NCBI GenBank assembly: GCA_019192455.1
Contig: JAHCML010000003.1
Span: 279,135-311,242 of the forward strand
Direction of reading: 5' to 3'
Length of the DNA stretch: 32,108 nucleotides
DNA from: Alphaproteobacteria bacterium SS10
GTDB lineage: Bacteria; Pseudomonadota; Alphaproteobacteria; TMED2
Shown: positions 25,270 through 32,108 of the stretch, in pieces
How the letters are laid out: the number at the start of each line of letters is the position of its first letter
Numbering within the stretch: position 1 is the first letter of the stretch
Notes under the pieces: model-generated
The model's input: the letters and a program-made list of their open reading frames with translations, nothing else
What the model was told of the DNA's origin: nothing
Databases searched by the model: none
Made by a program: the position numbers and the translations under genes

Positions 25270-26181
25270 ATGACAGTATTGACGGTGGTGATCCCAACCG
25301 GGCTCGCCTTTGACCCGACCGGTCTTGTCGATCTTGATAGCCCGGATTTTGAACTACTGACCGCTGATGCTGGGGTGATCGAGATCCTCCGCTTCAACGG
25401 CTATATCGACCGTTATACCGGCAGTAATCTTGGTGCGCCCGATGGGTTGGTCACCGGCTACTCACTCCTGAACTCTGTTGATAACAGCACCGTCTTTACG
25501 CTGACGGATTTCACCCTGCCATTCGATCAGGTTGGTGGTGAGGCTGGGGATATCGTCTTTCAGACCCTACAGGGGAATGACGACCTCTTGGGCAGCATCG
25601 GCCCGGACCGTTTCTTCGGGTTTGAGGGTAATGACCTCATCGTCGGCAATGGCGGCGGTGATGTGATCTATGGCAATCGCGGTGCCGATATCATCTATGG
25701 CAACCAGGATGCGGACTTCCTTTTCGGTGGTCAGGGCGATGACGCCATGTTCGGTGGCCAGGGTGTGGATGTCCTCTACGGCAATCTGGCGGGTGATCAG
25801 CTTTACGGCAATTTGGCCGATGATTTCCTTTATGGTGGCGCCGGCAGTGACAGGCTGTTCGGCGGCAAGGGTGCCGATGTTCTGCAGGGCAATCGCGATG
25901 ACGATGTCCTGTTTGGCAATCGCGATGATGATGTGCTCGACGGTGGACCAGGCGCCGATACCCTGGTAGGCGGCGAGGGGGCCGACTTCTTCGTGCTCAG
26001 GGGCGATGTTGGCGCTGACCTGATTTTGGATTTTGAAGCGGGGATTGATCTGGTCGGTGCCGAACAGGTTATCGACGTTTTTGATACCCAGAATGGCGCC
26101 ATCATCAACACTGGTGTGAGTGAGGTAATCGTACTTGGCATCGACGCGGCGAGCCTATCCGCGCGCTTAGTGATGATTTGA
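25270..26181 (+). CDS. RTX-type (hemolysin-like) calcium-binding repeat protein
   Basis: A 303-aa protein, probably secreted by a type I system. Residues about 1-106 form an unassigned N-terminal region with no signal peptide. Residues 107-241 are 15 tandem nonapeptides of RTX type, for example FGGQGDDAM and YGGAGSDRL. About half have GN in place of the usual GG (YGNRGADII, FGNRDDDVL). The array is followed by ADFFVLRGDVGADLILDF and a short C-terminal domain, as in many type I substrates, where calcium folds the repeats after export. No ABC transporter or membrane-fusion gene lies nearby. No enzyme domain is present; adhesin, surface-layer or matrix protein roles are possible. The GGGGCGGGG element before the ATG may act as the ribosome-binding site. 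Confidence 0.88.
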   Translation: MTVLTVVIPTGLAFDPTGLVDLDSPDFELLTADAGVIEILRFNGYIDRYTGSNLGAPDGLVTGYSLLNSVDNSTVFTLTDFTLPFDQVGGEAGDIVFQTLQGNDDLLGSIGPDRFFGFEGNDLIVGNGGGDVIYGNRGADIIYGNQDADFLFGGQGDDAMFGGQGVDVLYGNLAGDQLYGNLADDFLYGGAGSDRLFGGKGADVLQGNRDDDVLFGNRDDDVLDGGPGADTLVGGEGADFFVLRGDVGADLILDFEAGIDLVGAEQVIDVFDTQNGAIINTGVSEVIVLGIDAASLSARLVMI

Positions 26182-26193
26182 TATCGCGCCCGC

Positions 26194-27021
26194 TTACTCT
26201 GCGCAGCTGAAGAAACTGTCTTGATCGTCGGCAAGAATCAGACGGCTTTCGAGGCGCCGATTGCGCACATCATCCAGCGCCACATGAGCGATCGCCAGAT
26301 ACCGGGGCGCGTTTGGCATTGGAATGCTGAGGTCAATTGGGCCAAACGCATCCGTTGGTAGCGCAAAGGCACTGAAGTCCGTCATGCCATCGGCTTCCAG
26401 AGCCAGCTGCATCGATCCATCACCTTTTTGAGCCGGGGAGGCCGTGACCCGCAACGTATCGTTATCCTGAATGGCATGAATGCTGGCGAAGCTGGCGGGC
26501 TGACCGGATAGCGCCGGCAGCGGGCCTGGAATGTCGCCAAGGGCAAGCGGCGGGGCCCCTTCACTGCGTCCGGTGATCGTAAAGCCCTCGAGCCAGGGGC
26601 CAAGCTGGTTCGGGAAGAGGGCGATATCAACGTCACAGAAGCCGTCGCGGCAGGCTGGTTCGCTATGCAACCAGGTGGCAGAGCCGGAGGCACCAAAGTT
26701 TGCCTTAAGGCGCCCGTTCGAGCGCTGGGCCGAAACCGTCAGCTCGTCCTCGCCGCTATAGGGTTTGAACTCGATTGCGGTTAGGTCTTCCAACTGTCCG
26801 GGCTTGTAGGCCAATGCGACGACCAAGCCGTCAATCTGCTCAACCTTGACGCTGTCACAGCTGTTTTGACTGGTGATCTGCCATTGCGCATGGCGTACCG
26901 AGGCATTCAGATTTGGGGTCTCTGCGTCCAACCAGAAGGTGATCGTGGCGCCGACACTGAGAAGGGCGGCGGTGATCGCTAGAAAGACATGTCGACCGGT
27001 GAACGGTGTCATCTTGACCAT
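26194..27021 (-). CDS. Orphan membrane-anchored or exported protein
   Basis: I do not recognise this 275-aa protein. A single hydrophobic segment at about residues 12-31 (VFLAITAALLSVGATITFWL) follows a short basic N terminus, so it is either a signal anchor or an uncleaved signal. The remainder is soluble, with beta-type composition. Four cysteines are spaced as SCDS, ACRDGFC and a final SCAE, compatible with disulfides in the periplasm. The ATG at 27021 has an AGAAAG element upstream; 27012 is an alternative. It is convergent with the RTX gene, 12 bp apart, with no terminator between. Confidence 0.7.
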   Translation of the reverse strand: MVKMTPFTGRHVFLAITAALLSVGATITFWLDAETPNLNASVRHAQWQITSQNSCDSVKVEQIDGLVVALAYKPGQLEDLTAIEFKPYSGEDELTVSAQRSNGRLKANFGASGSATWLHSEPACRDGFCDVDIALFPNQLGPWLEGFTITGRSEGAPPLALGDIPGPLPALSGQPASFASIHAIQDNDTLRVTASPAQKGDGSMQLALEADGMTDFSAFALPTDAFGPIDLSIPMPNAPRYLAIAHVALDDVRNRRLESRLILADDQDSFFSCAE

Positions 27022-27024
27022 CAA

Positions 27025-27572
27025 TCTTTCTGTTTCATCGCGCTTTCATCATCGATCGCCACGAATCATTTAGAAAGTTTTCAAAAAGGCAGGCGCAGAA
27101 TGTCTCTCAACTAGCCTCAGAACTGCCTACAAGCGCATGAATATTTCGCGTTTCGAAGCTTTTTTGAATGTTGTGTGATGTATCGATTATACGCATGGGC
27201 GCCCCCCGGCTTGGGCAATTGACTGAAAGTAAGATTGGCCCCATCTATAAGCCCATCACGAGATCGCCCGCCGCCATATCGGAATGGCCTCCCACTTTGG
27301 GTCTTCCGCGGCACTGCATCGTTTATGAGGCGCTTTGCAGGGGCACGCGTTCAACTATCAAGAACCGGTTAAGCGCCCCCGCTTACAGTTGGGTGACGGC
27401 GCCATCAAACCGGCACCCGGTAATAGGCGGATCTTTCGATTGATCGATCCTGGTCAGCGCAGCCGTTTACGGCGCGGTTAAGAGACCCGGATCGCTAGGC
27501 TCGGCACGCTGCTCTGCTCTGCACAGCCCAGCCACATACGGATTAGAGACAGAAAATCGTAAGGAGATTTAC
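27025..27572. other. Long non-coding region, about 550 bp
   Basis: The region is divergent between the orphan anchored protein (minus) and the DJ-1-like gene (plus). Short open frames here (for example 27168-27443) lack a ribosome-binding site and family resemblance. I saw no tRNA cloverleaf or clear terminator. The end holds AAGGAG at about 27561, serving the DJ-1 gene. It could carry a long leader or an unannotated small RNA. Confidence 0.4.
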
Positions 27573-28145
27573 ATGACCAACAGCACCCTCGCAGGAACCC
27601 GGATTGCAATGCTCGTCGCCAATGGCTTCGAAGAAGTTCATTTCACTGAGACCCAGCGTCGTTTCGCTGGCACTGGCGCCGAAGTGACTGTGATCAGCCC
27701 AGAGAATGGCCTGGTCAACGGTTGGCATGAAGGCTCCTGGGGCCATTACTTCCCAATCGACAAGCAGCTGAGCGACGTGCTCGCCGCTGATTACACCGCC
27801 ATCATCATTCCTGGTGGTCAACGCAGCATCGATAAGCTGGCAGCCAACCCCCATGCGCGCCGCATCGTGACTGGTTTCGTTGACGCTGAGAAGCCAGTCC
27901 TGGCCTTCGGTCACGCACCGAACCTGCTGGTCGCTTTCGAGCGCGCCGCTGGCACCAAGGTGAGCGCGGAAGCTGCTGTCGCTGAGAGCCTGACCGGCGC
28001 TGGCGCCACCGTTAGCGAAGAGATGACCACCCTGAGCGGTTCTCTGATGACCTCAACCGTTGTTGAGGAAGAGCCACTTCGTGAGGTTCTGGATCAAGCA
28101 ATCGAGCTGATCTCTGCTACCGGCCAAGTCGCCGACGCTGCCTAA
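27573..28145 (+). CDS. DJ-1/PfpI family protein lacking the nucleophilic cysteine
   Basis: A 190-aa protein with the class I amidotransferase-like fold of DJ-1/PfpI: IAMLVANGFEEVHFTE with the conserved Glu, VTVISPENG, YTAIIIPGGQRSIDKLA and the elbow region PVLAFGHAPNLL. In active members the elbow has Cys-His (AICHGP); here it is G113-H114, and the whole protein has no cysteine. Known PfpI or glyoxalase III activity that depends on that Cys is therefore not expected. Expression appears high: a strong AAGGAG ribosome-binding site, clean codon choice (CTG, GAA/GAG, CGT/CGC, like the nearby groES) and a strong terminator. It may be a binding protein or a stress-related non-catalytic paralogue. 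Confidence 0.88.
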   Translation: MTNSTLAGTRIAMLVANGFEEVHFTETQRRFAGTGAEVTVISPENGLVNGWHEGSWGHYFPIDKQLSDVLAADYTAIIIPGGQRSIDKLAANPHARRIVTGFVDAEKPVLAFGHAPNLLVAFERAAGTKVSAEAAVAESLTGAGATVSEEMTTLSGSLMTSTVVEEEPLREVLDQAIELISATGQVADAA

Positions 28146-28168
28146 GTCAGCAAGCTAGCACCAAGTTT

Positions 28169-28196
28169 AAAGGGCCGCATTTTTGCGGCCCTTTTT
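28169..28196. terminator. Terminator shared by the DJ-1-like gene and ctaA
   Basis: AAAGGGCCGC at 28169-28178 pairs perfectly with GCGGCCCTTT at 28185-28194 around a 6-nt loop, followed by TT on the plus strand. On the minus strand the stem also ends in a short T run. It lies between two convergent genes, so it can serve both. Confidence 0.85.
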
Positions 28197-28218
28197 CTAT
28201 GCGCGGTTTATGCCCACT

Positions 28219-29343
28219 CTATGCGGTGGCGGCTGATTTTGCCTCGCCCCGAACACTCCACATAAAGGCCGTTAACAGGGCAAGTAGGATAAGCGCACCA
28301 GCCTGGTGTACGGCAGCCAGGGGTATCCAGACCTGGCTTAACAGGGTGGCAATGCCCAGCAACGTCTGGAACAGCGCCATGCCCCCCACGCCGGCGCCTA
28401 ACACCCGAATGGGCATTGGCAGCGCGGTCTGTCGCCAGGCCCGTAGGCTAAACGCCGCGAGTACGATGGCTGTGGCAATGGCCAGATAGCGGTGGGTGAA
28501 CTGCACCAGCGCTGGATTATCCACGAGGCCAAACCAAAGCGGGCGTACATCAAAGAGCTCACTCGGCAGCCAGGCACCGTTCATCAACGGAAAGGTGTTG
28601 TAGAACAGGCCAGCATCTAGCCCGGCAACAAAGGCGCCCCAGACAATCGTCACGGATACCATGGCGAGGCCAAGCCAGCCATGGGTTATCAGCCCCCTGG
28701 ACGCCGTTGACAGGGATTGGCCAGCGGGGCGCACGATCTGGATTGCTGTTACCACCAGCATGGCGAAGATAAAGGTCGCCATGCCCAGATGCAGCGCTAG
28801 GCGGTAATGGCTGACCGAGGGCCGGTCGACCAGACCACTCATCACCATAAACATGCCGATCACACCCTGAAGGCCACCGAGGACCAACAGGATCCAAAGC
28901 CGACCGTGGAACCCAAGCGGAATCTGGCGACGAAATAGGAACCAGAAGAAGGGCAGGGCATAGACCACACCTATTAGGCGGCCCCATAGCCGGTGAAACC
29001 ACTCCCAGAAAAAGATCAGCTTGAACTGGTCGAGGCCCATGCCGGCATTCTTAAACTGATACTCCGGCGTGGCGCGGTATAGGTCAAAGACACGCTGCCA
29101 CTCCGCCTCATTCAGCGGAGGGATGGCCCCGATCAGTGGCCGCCACTCGGTCATCGACAGACCAGACTCGGTAAGCCGGGTAATCGCGCCAATGATGGCC
29201 ATGGCAAACACCATCCCGGCACTCGCCCAAAGCCAGATCGCAATGGCCCGGCGAGCCTTGTCCCGATCATCAATCTCTGCGGAGTCTATCTGTTGTGAGC
29301 CATCGAGGGCTGCCGTGCCTGCGTCTGACATCTTATTGACCAT
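28219..29343 (-). CDS. ctaA: Heme A synthase (COX15/CtaA)
   Basis: Converts heme O to heme A for cytochrome aa3 oxidase in the inner membrane. The 374-aa protein has about eight membrane helices after an acidic cytoplasmic N terminus. Conserved blocks are AIIGAITRLTESGLSMTEW, FKLIFFWEWFHRLWGRLIG with a heme-ligand His, GGLQGVIGMFMVMSGLVDR, HYRLALHLG, QFTHRYLA and the C-terminal VHQAGAL. This is the alphaproteobacterial/mitochondrial form. Start ATG 29343 has no clear ribosome-binding site; 29331 (MSDAGTA) is an alternative. No cytochrome oxidase genes are nearby, so it is a stand-alone unit. Confidence 0.95.
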   Translation of the reverse strand: MVNKMSDAGTAALDGSQQIDSAEIDDRDKARRAIAIWLWASAGMVFAMAIIGAITRLTESGLSMTEWRPLIGAIPPLNEAEWQRVFDLYRATPEYQFKNAGMGLDQFKLIFFWEWFHRLWGRLIGVVYALPFFWFLFRRQIPLGFHGRLWILLVLGGLQGVIGMFMVMSGLVDRPSVSHYRLALHLGMATFIFAMLVVTAIQIVRPAGQSLSTASRGLITHGWLGLAMVSVTIVWGAFVAGLDAGLFYNTFPLMNGAWLPSELFDVRPLWFGLVDNPALVQFTHRYLAIATAIVLAAFSLRAWRQTALPMPIRVLGAGVGGMALFQTLLGIATLLSQVWIPLAAVHQAGALILLALLTAFMWSVRGEAKSAATA

Positions 29344-29619
29344 GACGTGAGAAATTCTGCGTTGTCATAATCTGGGATCGTTAAAACCGCCAGAACAGCG
29401 CGCCTGAGCGCCGCACCCCTGTTTGGTCAGGGAGTGGTTAGCGTTTTATGAACAGTTCGCTTTTTAAATATCCCTTGCGCTTTCCTGTGCCTTGGGTAAC
29501 CTAAACCTACTCCCCTTGCTACCGCCCAATGTTTAACTTGGAAGAAGGTGTTCAGATCTCGACTAAAATGCTCAAAAACTTGAGACTATTGAGTTTGTCG
29601 ATCGATCGCTGGGGGCTCT

Positions 29620-30744
29620 ATGAACGCACTTGATTTGCTTGATGATCAACACGCCGCTTCACCACTGGAGAGCGGGGTATTTCGTGATCCGCTATACACG
29701 CACTCTCTGAAGGGCACCGATGGTGGTTTTGTCGTCGAGACAAAGACCAAGCTATCCGGCGTTAGCGGTATTCAGCATATCGGGACGACACCAGTTGCTG
29801 ACGGGGTTGAGGCCCAGGCTTACGTAAACGCCTTCGACCGCGCAGTTCTCGCTTACGGCGCTGAGCGCGGTATTAGCGTCCATACCTTCAAACAAGATAA
29901 AGATAGCGGCAAAGCGATCCTCACCGAACGCGCCGAGACCAATATGGGCGCGCTTATTCCGGGTGAGGTGGAGTTCAAGATCGGCCCGTTTGACAAAGAT
30001 GTATTTGGCCATCACGCCAGTTTTGAAGGCGTGACCGGTAGCGATGGTGTGAAGCTTCACCAAGAAGGTGTGTATTTCAAAGAGGTTGGTTTGTTGGCCA
30101 AACGCGCCGCAAAGGATCACCTCGCCCACCGCGCCGAAGCGGCCGTCGGACAATCTACAGGCTCTCCCGCCTTACCACTCGCCAACGCTAAGGCCATGAT
30201 TGGCGAGTTCAACTTGCGTGAATCCACGCACAACAGCGTCAGCCCTAGTACCGGGGCGTCTAAGGGCTCCAAAGACGATCCAGTGCCAGAACATGGTGCC
30301 CGGTTCCATTTCGGTGGTGGCCGGATTGATATGGTGTCAGACCCCGATAAGCCGGGTGAGGCGCGTTGGTCCTACCAAGTGCGCGAGAAGGATACCGGGA
30401 CTGGCGAGTATTCGTTTGTCGAGAAAAAGTCCGGTGATCTGAACTTTGCATCACTCCAAGGTCTGATGTCAGACCATAGTGCGAAGCGCTCTGGTAACTT
30501 CTCGGTTGTTCCGTTGGAGAAGCGGGCAGAGAAGATGCGCCGTGCAACCTTCGTTGAGGATTCCGGTGCACTGTTTAAGACGAAGCAGGGGCTTCCGGAA
30601 GTTCCGTCCACGGCGGATGGTGTTGCCGCTGTTGCGACCCCAGCTGCTGAAACCGCAGGTGTGCTCGCTGGTTGGCGTGAGTCTCATGCACCTAAGCCAG
30701 CCGCTGCCCAAACGGCGACCGCCACTCCACCGCGCACGCCGTAA
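29620..30744 (+). CDS. Large orphan protein, predicted soluble
   Basis: I do not recognise this 374-aa protein. It has no signal peptide, membrane helix or cysteine. The N-terminal part (1-175) looks folded, with alternating beta strands and a basic helix (FKEVGLLAKRAAKDHLAHRAEAA). A Ser/Gly/Lys-rich linker (about 200-227) leads to a second compact region (about 230-305) with RFHFGGGRIDMVSDPDKPGEARWSYQVREK. The last 50 residues are Ala/Pro/Thr-rich and disordered. The ribosome-binding site is GGGGG, 5 nt before the ATG. An AT-rich leader with a CTCAA-AAAC-TTGAG palindrome precedes it. It is convergent with usg, 15 bp apart. Composition would suit a cytoplasmic or type III/IV/VI-exported protein, but nothing shows which. 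Confidence 0.7.
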   Translation: MNALDLLDDQHAASPLESGVFRDPLYTHSLKGTDGGFVVETKTKLSGVSGIQHIGTTPVADGVEAQAYVNAFDRAVLAYGAERGISVHTFKQDKDSGKAILTERAETNMGALIPGEVEFKIGPFDKDVFGHHASFEGVTGSDGVKLHQEGVYFKEVGLLAKRAAKDHLAHRAEAAVGQSTGSPALPLANAKAMIGEFNLRESTHNSVSPSTGASKGSKDDPVPEHGARFHFGGGRIDMVSDPDKPGEARWSYQVREKDTGTGEYSFVEKKSGDLNFASLQGLMSDHSAKRSGNFSVVPLEKRAEKMRRATFVEDSGALFKTKQGLPEVPSTADGVAAVATPAAETAGVLAGWRESHAPKPAAAQTATATPPRTP

Positions 30745-30759
30745 ATCGTTCAAGTAAAC

Positions 30760-31020
30760 TTAGTTTATGGTGAACTCAGCGTTCACCATGTCCAGCTCAC
30801 CGGCACTGATGATGCCTTTGCTGGCGACCTGCACTGAATGCAGCTTGCCCTCGATCTCACGCTCCCAAAAGGTCAGAAACTTCTGCAATACAGGGTAGCG
30901 GGGGGCCATGTCGTAGTCCTGCCAGACAAAGCTCTGCAGCAGGTCTGGATGATCCGGCATGTGGTACAGGATCTCGGCGGTGGTTAGTCGGTAATCATCT
31001 AGCTGTTTTATCAAGCTCAT
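30760..31020 (-). CDS. usg: Usg family protein
   Basis: A small protein family of unknown function confined largely to alphaproteobacteria and first noted next to the tryptophan operon. The ATG at 31020 is chosen because GAGAGGTG lies just upstream, giving 86 aa; a longer frame to 31119 adds residues without family similarity. The typical sequence is present: LDDYRLTTAEILYHMPDHP, then LLQSFVWQDYDMAPRYP and FLTFWEREIEGKLHSV. It is divergent from groES, with CIRCE-type operators in the shared upstream region. The 3' end contains a perfect 9-bp inverted repeat (30767-30789). Confidence 0.9.
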   Translation of the reverse strand: MSLIKQLDDYRLTTAEILYHMPDHPDLLQSFVWQDYDMAPRYPVLQKFLTFWEREIEGKLHSVQVASKGIISAGELDMVNAEFTIN

Positions 31021-31145
31021 GGTTTCACCTCTCGACTTGTTCGGCCGGTTCTCGGCTTTCGTCGGCATCGCTTGAATGCCCATATCAAAAGTCTGAGGTG
31101 TATTAAGTACTCTGATCAAATAAAAAATCGTTTAATCACAGCTAT

Positions 31146-31172
31146 TTAGCACTCTGCGGATGAGAGTGCTGC
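31146..31172. promoter_or_regulatory. CIRCE-like operator, distal
   Basis: TTAGCACTC-N9-GAGTGCTGC matches the HrcA-binding CIRCE element (TTAGCACTC-N9-GAGTGCTAA) at 16 of 18 arm positions. It lies 125 bp upstream of usg and about 240 bp before groES, so it could act on either direction. Confidence 0.75.
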
Positions 31173-31237
31173 TAATTTCCTATCGTTTTGTGCCGAAAAA
31201 AAGCAACGAATGCACAAAGATTAAGCAGGTGCCCACC

Positions 31238-31266
31238 CTTGATCTCCCGGCGGTGGTTTCATAACT
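31238..31266 (+). promoter_or_regulatory. Putative groESL promoter
   Basis: CTTGAT at 31238 and CATAAC at 31260, with 16-bp spacing, sit just before the proximal CIRCE element, the usual arrangement. Both hexamers are imperfect; sigma-70 or sigma-32 use cannot be decided by eye. Confidence 0.35.
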
Positions 31267-31268
31267 AA

Positions 31269-31295
31269 CTGGCACTCATCGACCGAGAGTGCTAA
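31269..31295. promoter_or_regulatory. CIRCE operator, proximal to groES
   Basis: CTGGCACTC-N9-GAGTGCTAA has a perfect right arm and two mismatches in the left arm. It lies 89 bp upstream of the groES ATG, consistent with HrcA repression of groESL. Confidence 0.85.
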
Positions 31296-31384
31296 CAAGC
31301 GCCCAGTTTGCGTTTTGGCGCCGCTTTCGGTCACCGAGTCGCGCTACTGAATTCAACCTACCCAAGAGAGAGGGAGAACCGTCA

Positions 31385-31696
31385 ATGAGCTTCCGCCCAT
31401 TGCATGACCGCGTTCTGGTCCGTCGGATCGAGAGCGATGAGAAAACCGCTGGTGGGATCATCATTCCCGACAACGCTAAGGAAAAGCCACAAGAGGGTGA
31501 AGTCGTTGCCGCTGGCAATGGCGCCCGTGACGAGACCGGCAAAGTTCAGCCGCTCGACGTGAAAGCTGGCGACCGCGTTCTGTTCGGCAAATGGTCCGGC
31601 ACCGAAGTCAAGATCGACGGCGAAGAGCTGCTGGTCATGAAAGAGAGCGACATCATGGGTGTGATCGAAGGCAAGGCTGCCGCTAACGCTGCCTAA
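31385..31696 (+). CDS. groES: Co-chaperonin GroES (Hsp10)
   Basis: The heptameric lid of the GroEL folding chamber. The ATG at 31385 follows the purine-rich GAGAGGGAGAA ribosome-binding site and gives 103 aa. The sequence is canonical: [20 protein letters not shown], the mobile loop [20 protein letters not shown], then [19 protein letters not shown] and the final DIMGVIEG. It is followed after 62 bp by groEL. Codon use is biased as in highly expressed genes. HrcA control is expected from the CIRCE elements upstream. An in-frame upstream extension to 31289 is rejected. Confidence 0.98.
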   Translation: MSFRPLHDRVLVRRIESDEKTAGGIIIPDNAKEKPQEGEVVAAGNGARDETGKVQPLDVKAGDRVLFGKWSGTEVKIDGEELLVMKESDIMGVIEGKAAANAA

Positions 31697-31719
31697 TTGG
31701 CGCGTTCGATCCGCTTTAA

Positions 31720-32108
<389 letters not shown>

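Noticed and set aside
27168-27443. 91-codon open frame in the long non-coding region
   Set aside because: Weak ribosome-binding site, composition unlike the flanking genes and no recognisable motif; left as non-coding but not excluded.

Overview
The window is a stretch of chromosome from a Gram-negative alphaproteobacterium, most likely Rhodospirillales-like. Supporting points are an Azospirillum-type GltB (its iron-sulfur cysteines fall at mature positions 1102/1108/1113 when counted from the catalytic cysteine), a Usg-family protein, a DUF1674/SDHAF4 gene beside htpX and rsmB, an alphaproteobacterial-type heme A synthase, and LolA close to XthA. There are no tRNA or rRNA genes, CRISPR arrays, insertion sequences or phage genes. 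Both ends cut through a gene: a HAD hydrolase on the left and groEL on the right.

Layout. 1-3629 (minus): polyol catabolism, with two tandem mannitol-dehydrogenase-family genes followed by a HAD phosphatase-like gene and a CRP-like palindrome at the junction. 3986-4786 (minus): uppP, undecaprenyl-diphosphate recycling. 5223-11848 (plus): the glutamate synthase locus in the order gltD, a stand-alone receiver-domain gene, gltB. 11980-12407: a small orphan gene with three 11-bp direct repeats upstream and a strong terminator downstream. 12522-14117: a divergent RNase J-like metallo-beta-lactamase/beta-CASP protein. 14127-16571 (minus): rsmB and htpX, with the SDHAF4-like gene diverging from htpX. 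16924-18180 (minus): a soluble PAS-containing chemoreceptor.

18340-21962 (minus): a compact five-gene run, transcribed as a PuuD-like hydrolase, an FAH-family enzyme, xthA, a histidine phosphatase and a small two-helix membrane protein. 22011-23492: a fatty acid hydroxylase-family membrane protein and lolA, whose 3' ends overlap. 23674-27021: an orphan exported protein, msrA, an RTX-repeat protein and an orphan membrane-anchored protein. 27573-29343: a well-expressed-looking DJ-1/PfpI protein with no cysteine at all, convergent with ctaA across a shared terminator. 29620-30744: a large orphan gene. 30760-32108: usg diverging from groES-groEL, with two CIRCE-type operators between them.

Most genes are housekeeping: nitrogen assimilation, cell-wall lipid recycling, rRNA modification, protein quality control, respiratory assembly and DNA repair. 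The least explained items are the receiver gene inside the gltDB locus, the direct repeats before the 118-aa orphan, the RNase J-like protein, the cysteine-free DJ-1 protein, the Asn-variant RTX repeats and three orphan proteins. No complete new multi-gene system is evident from sequence alone.
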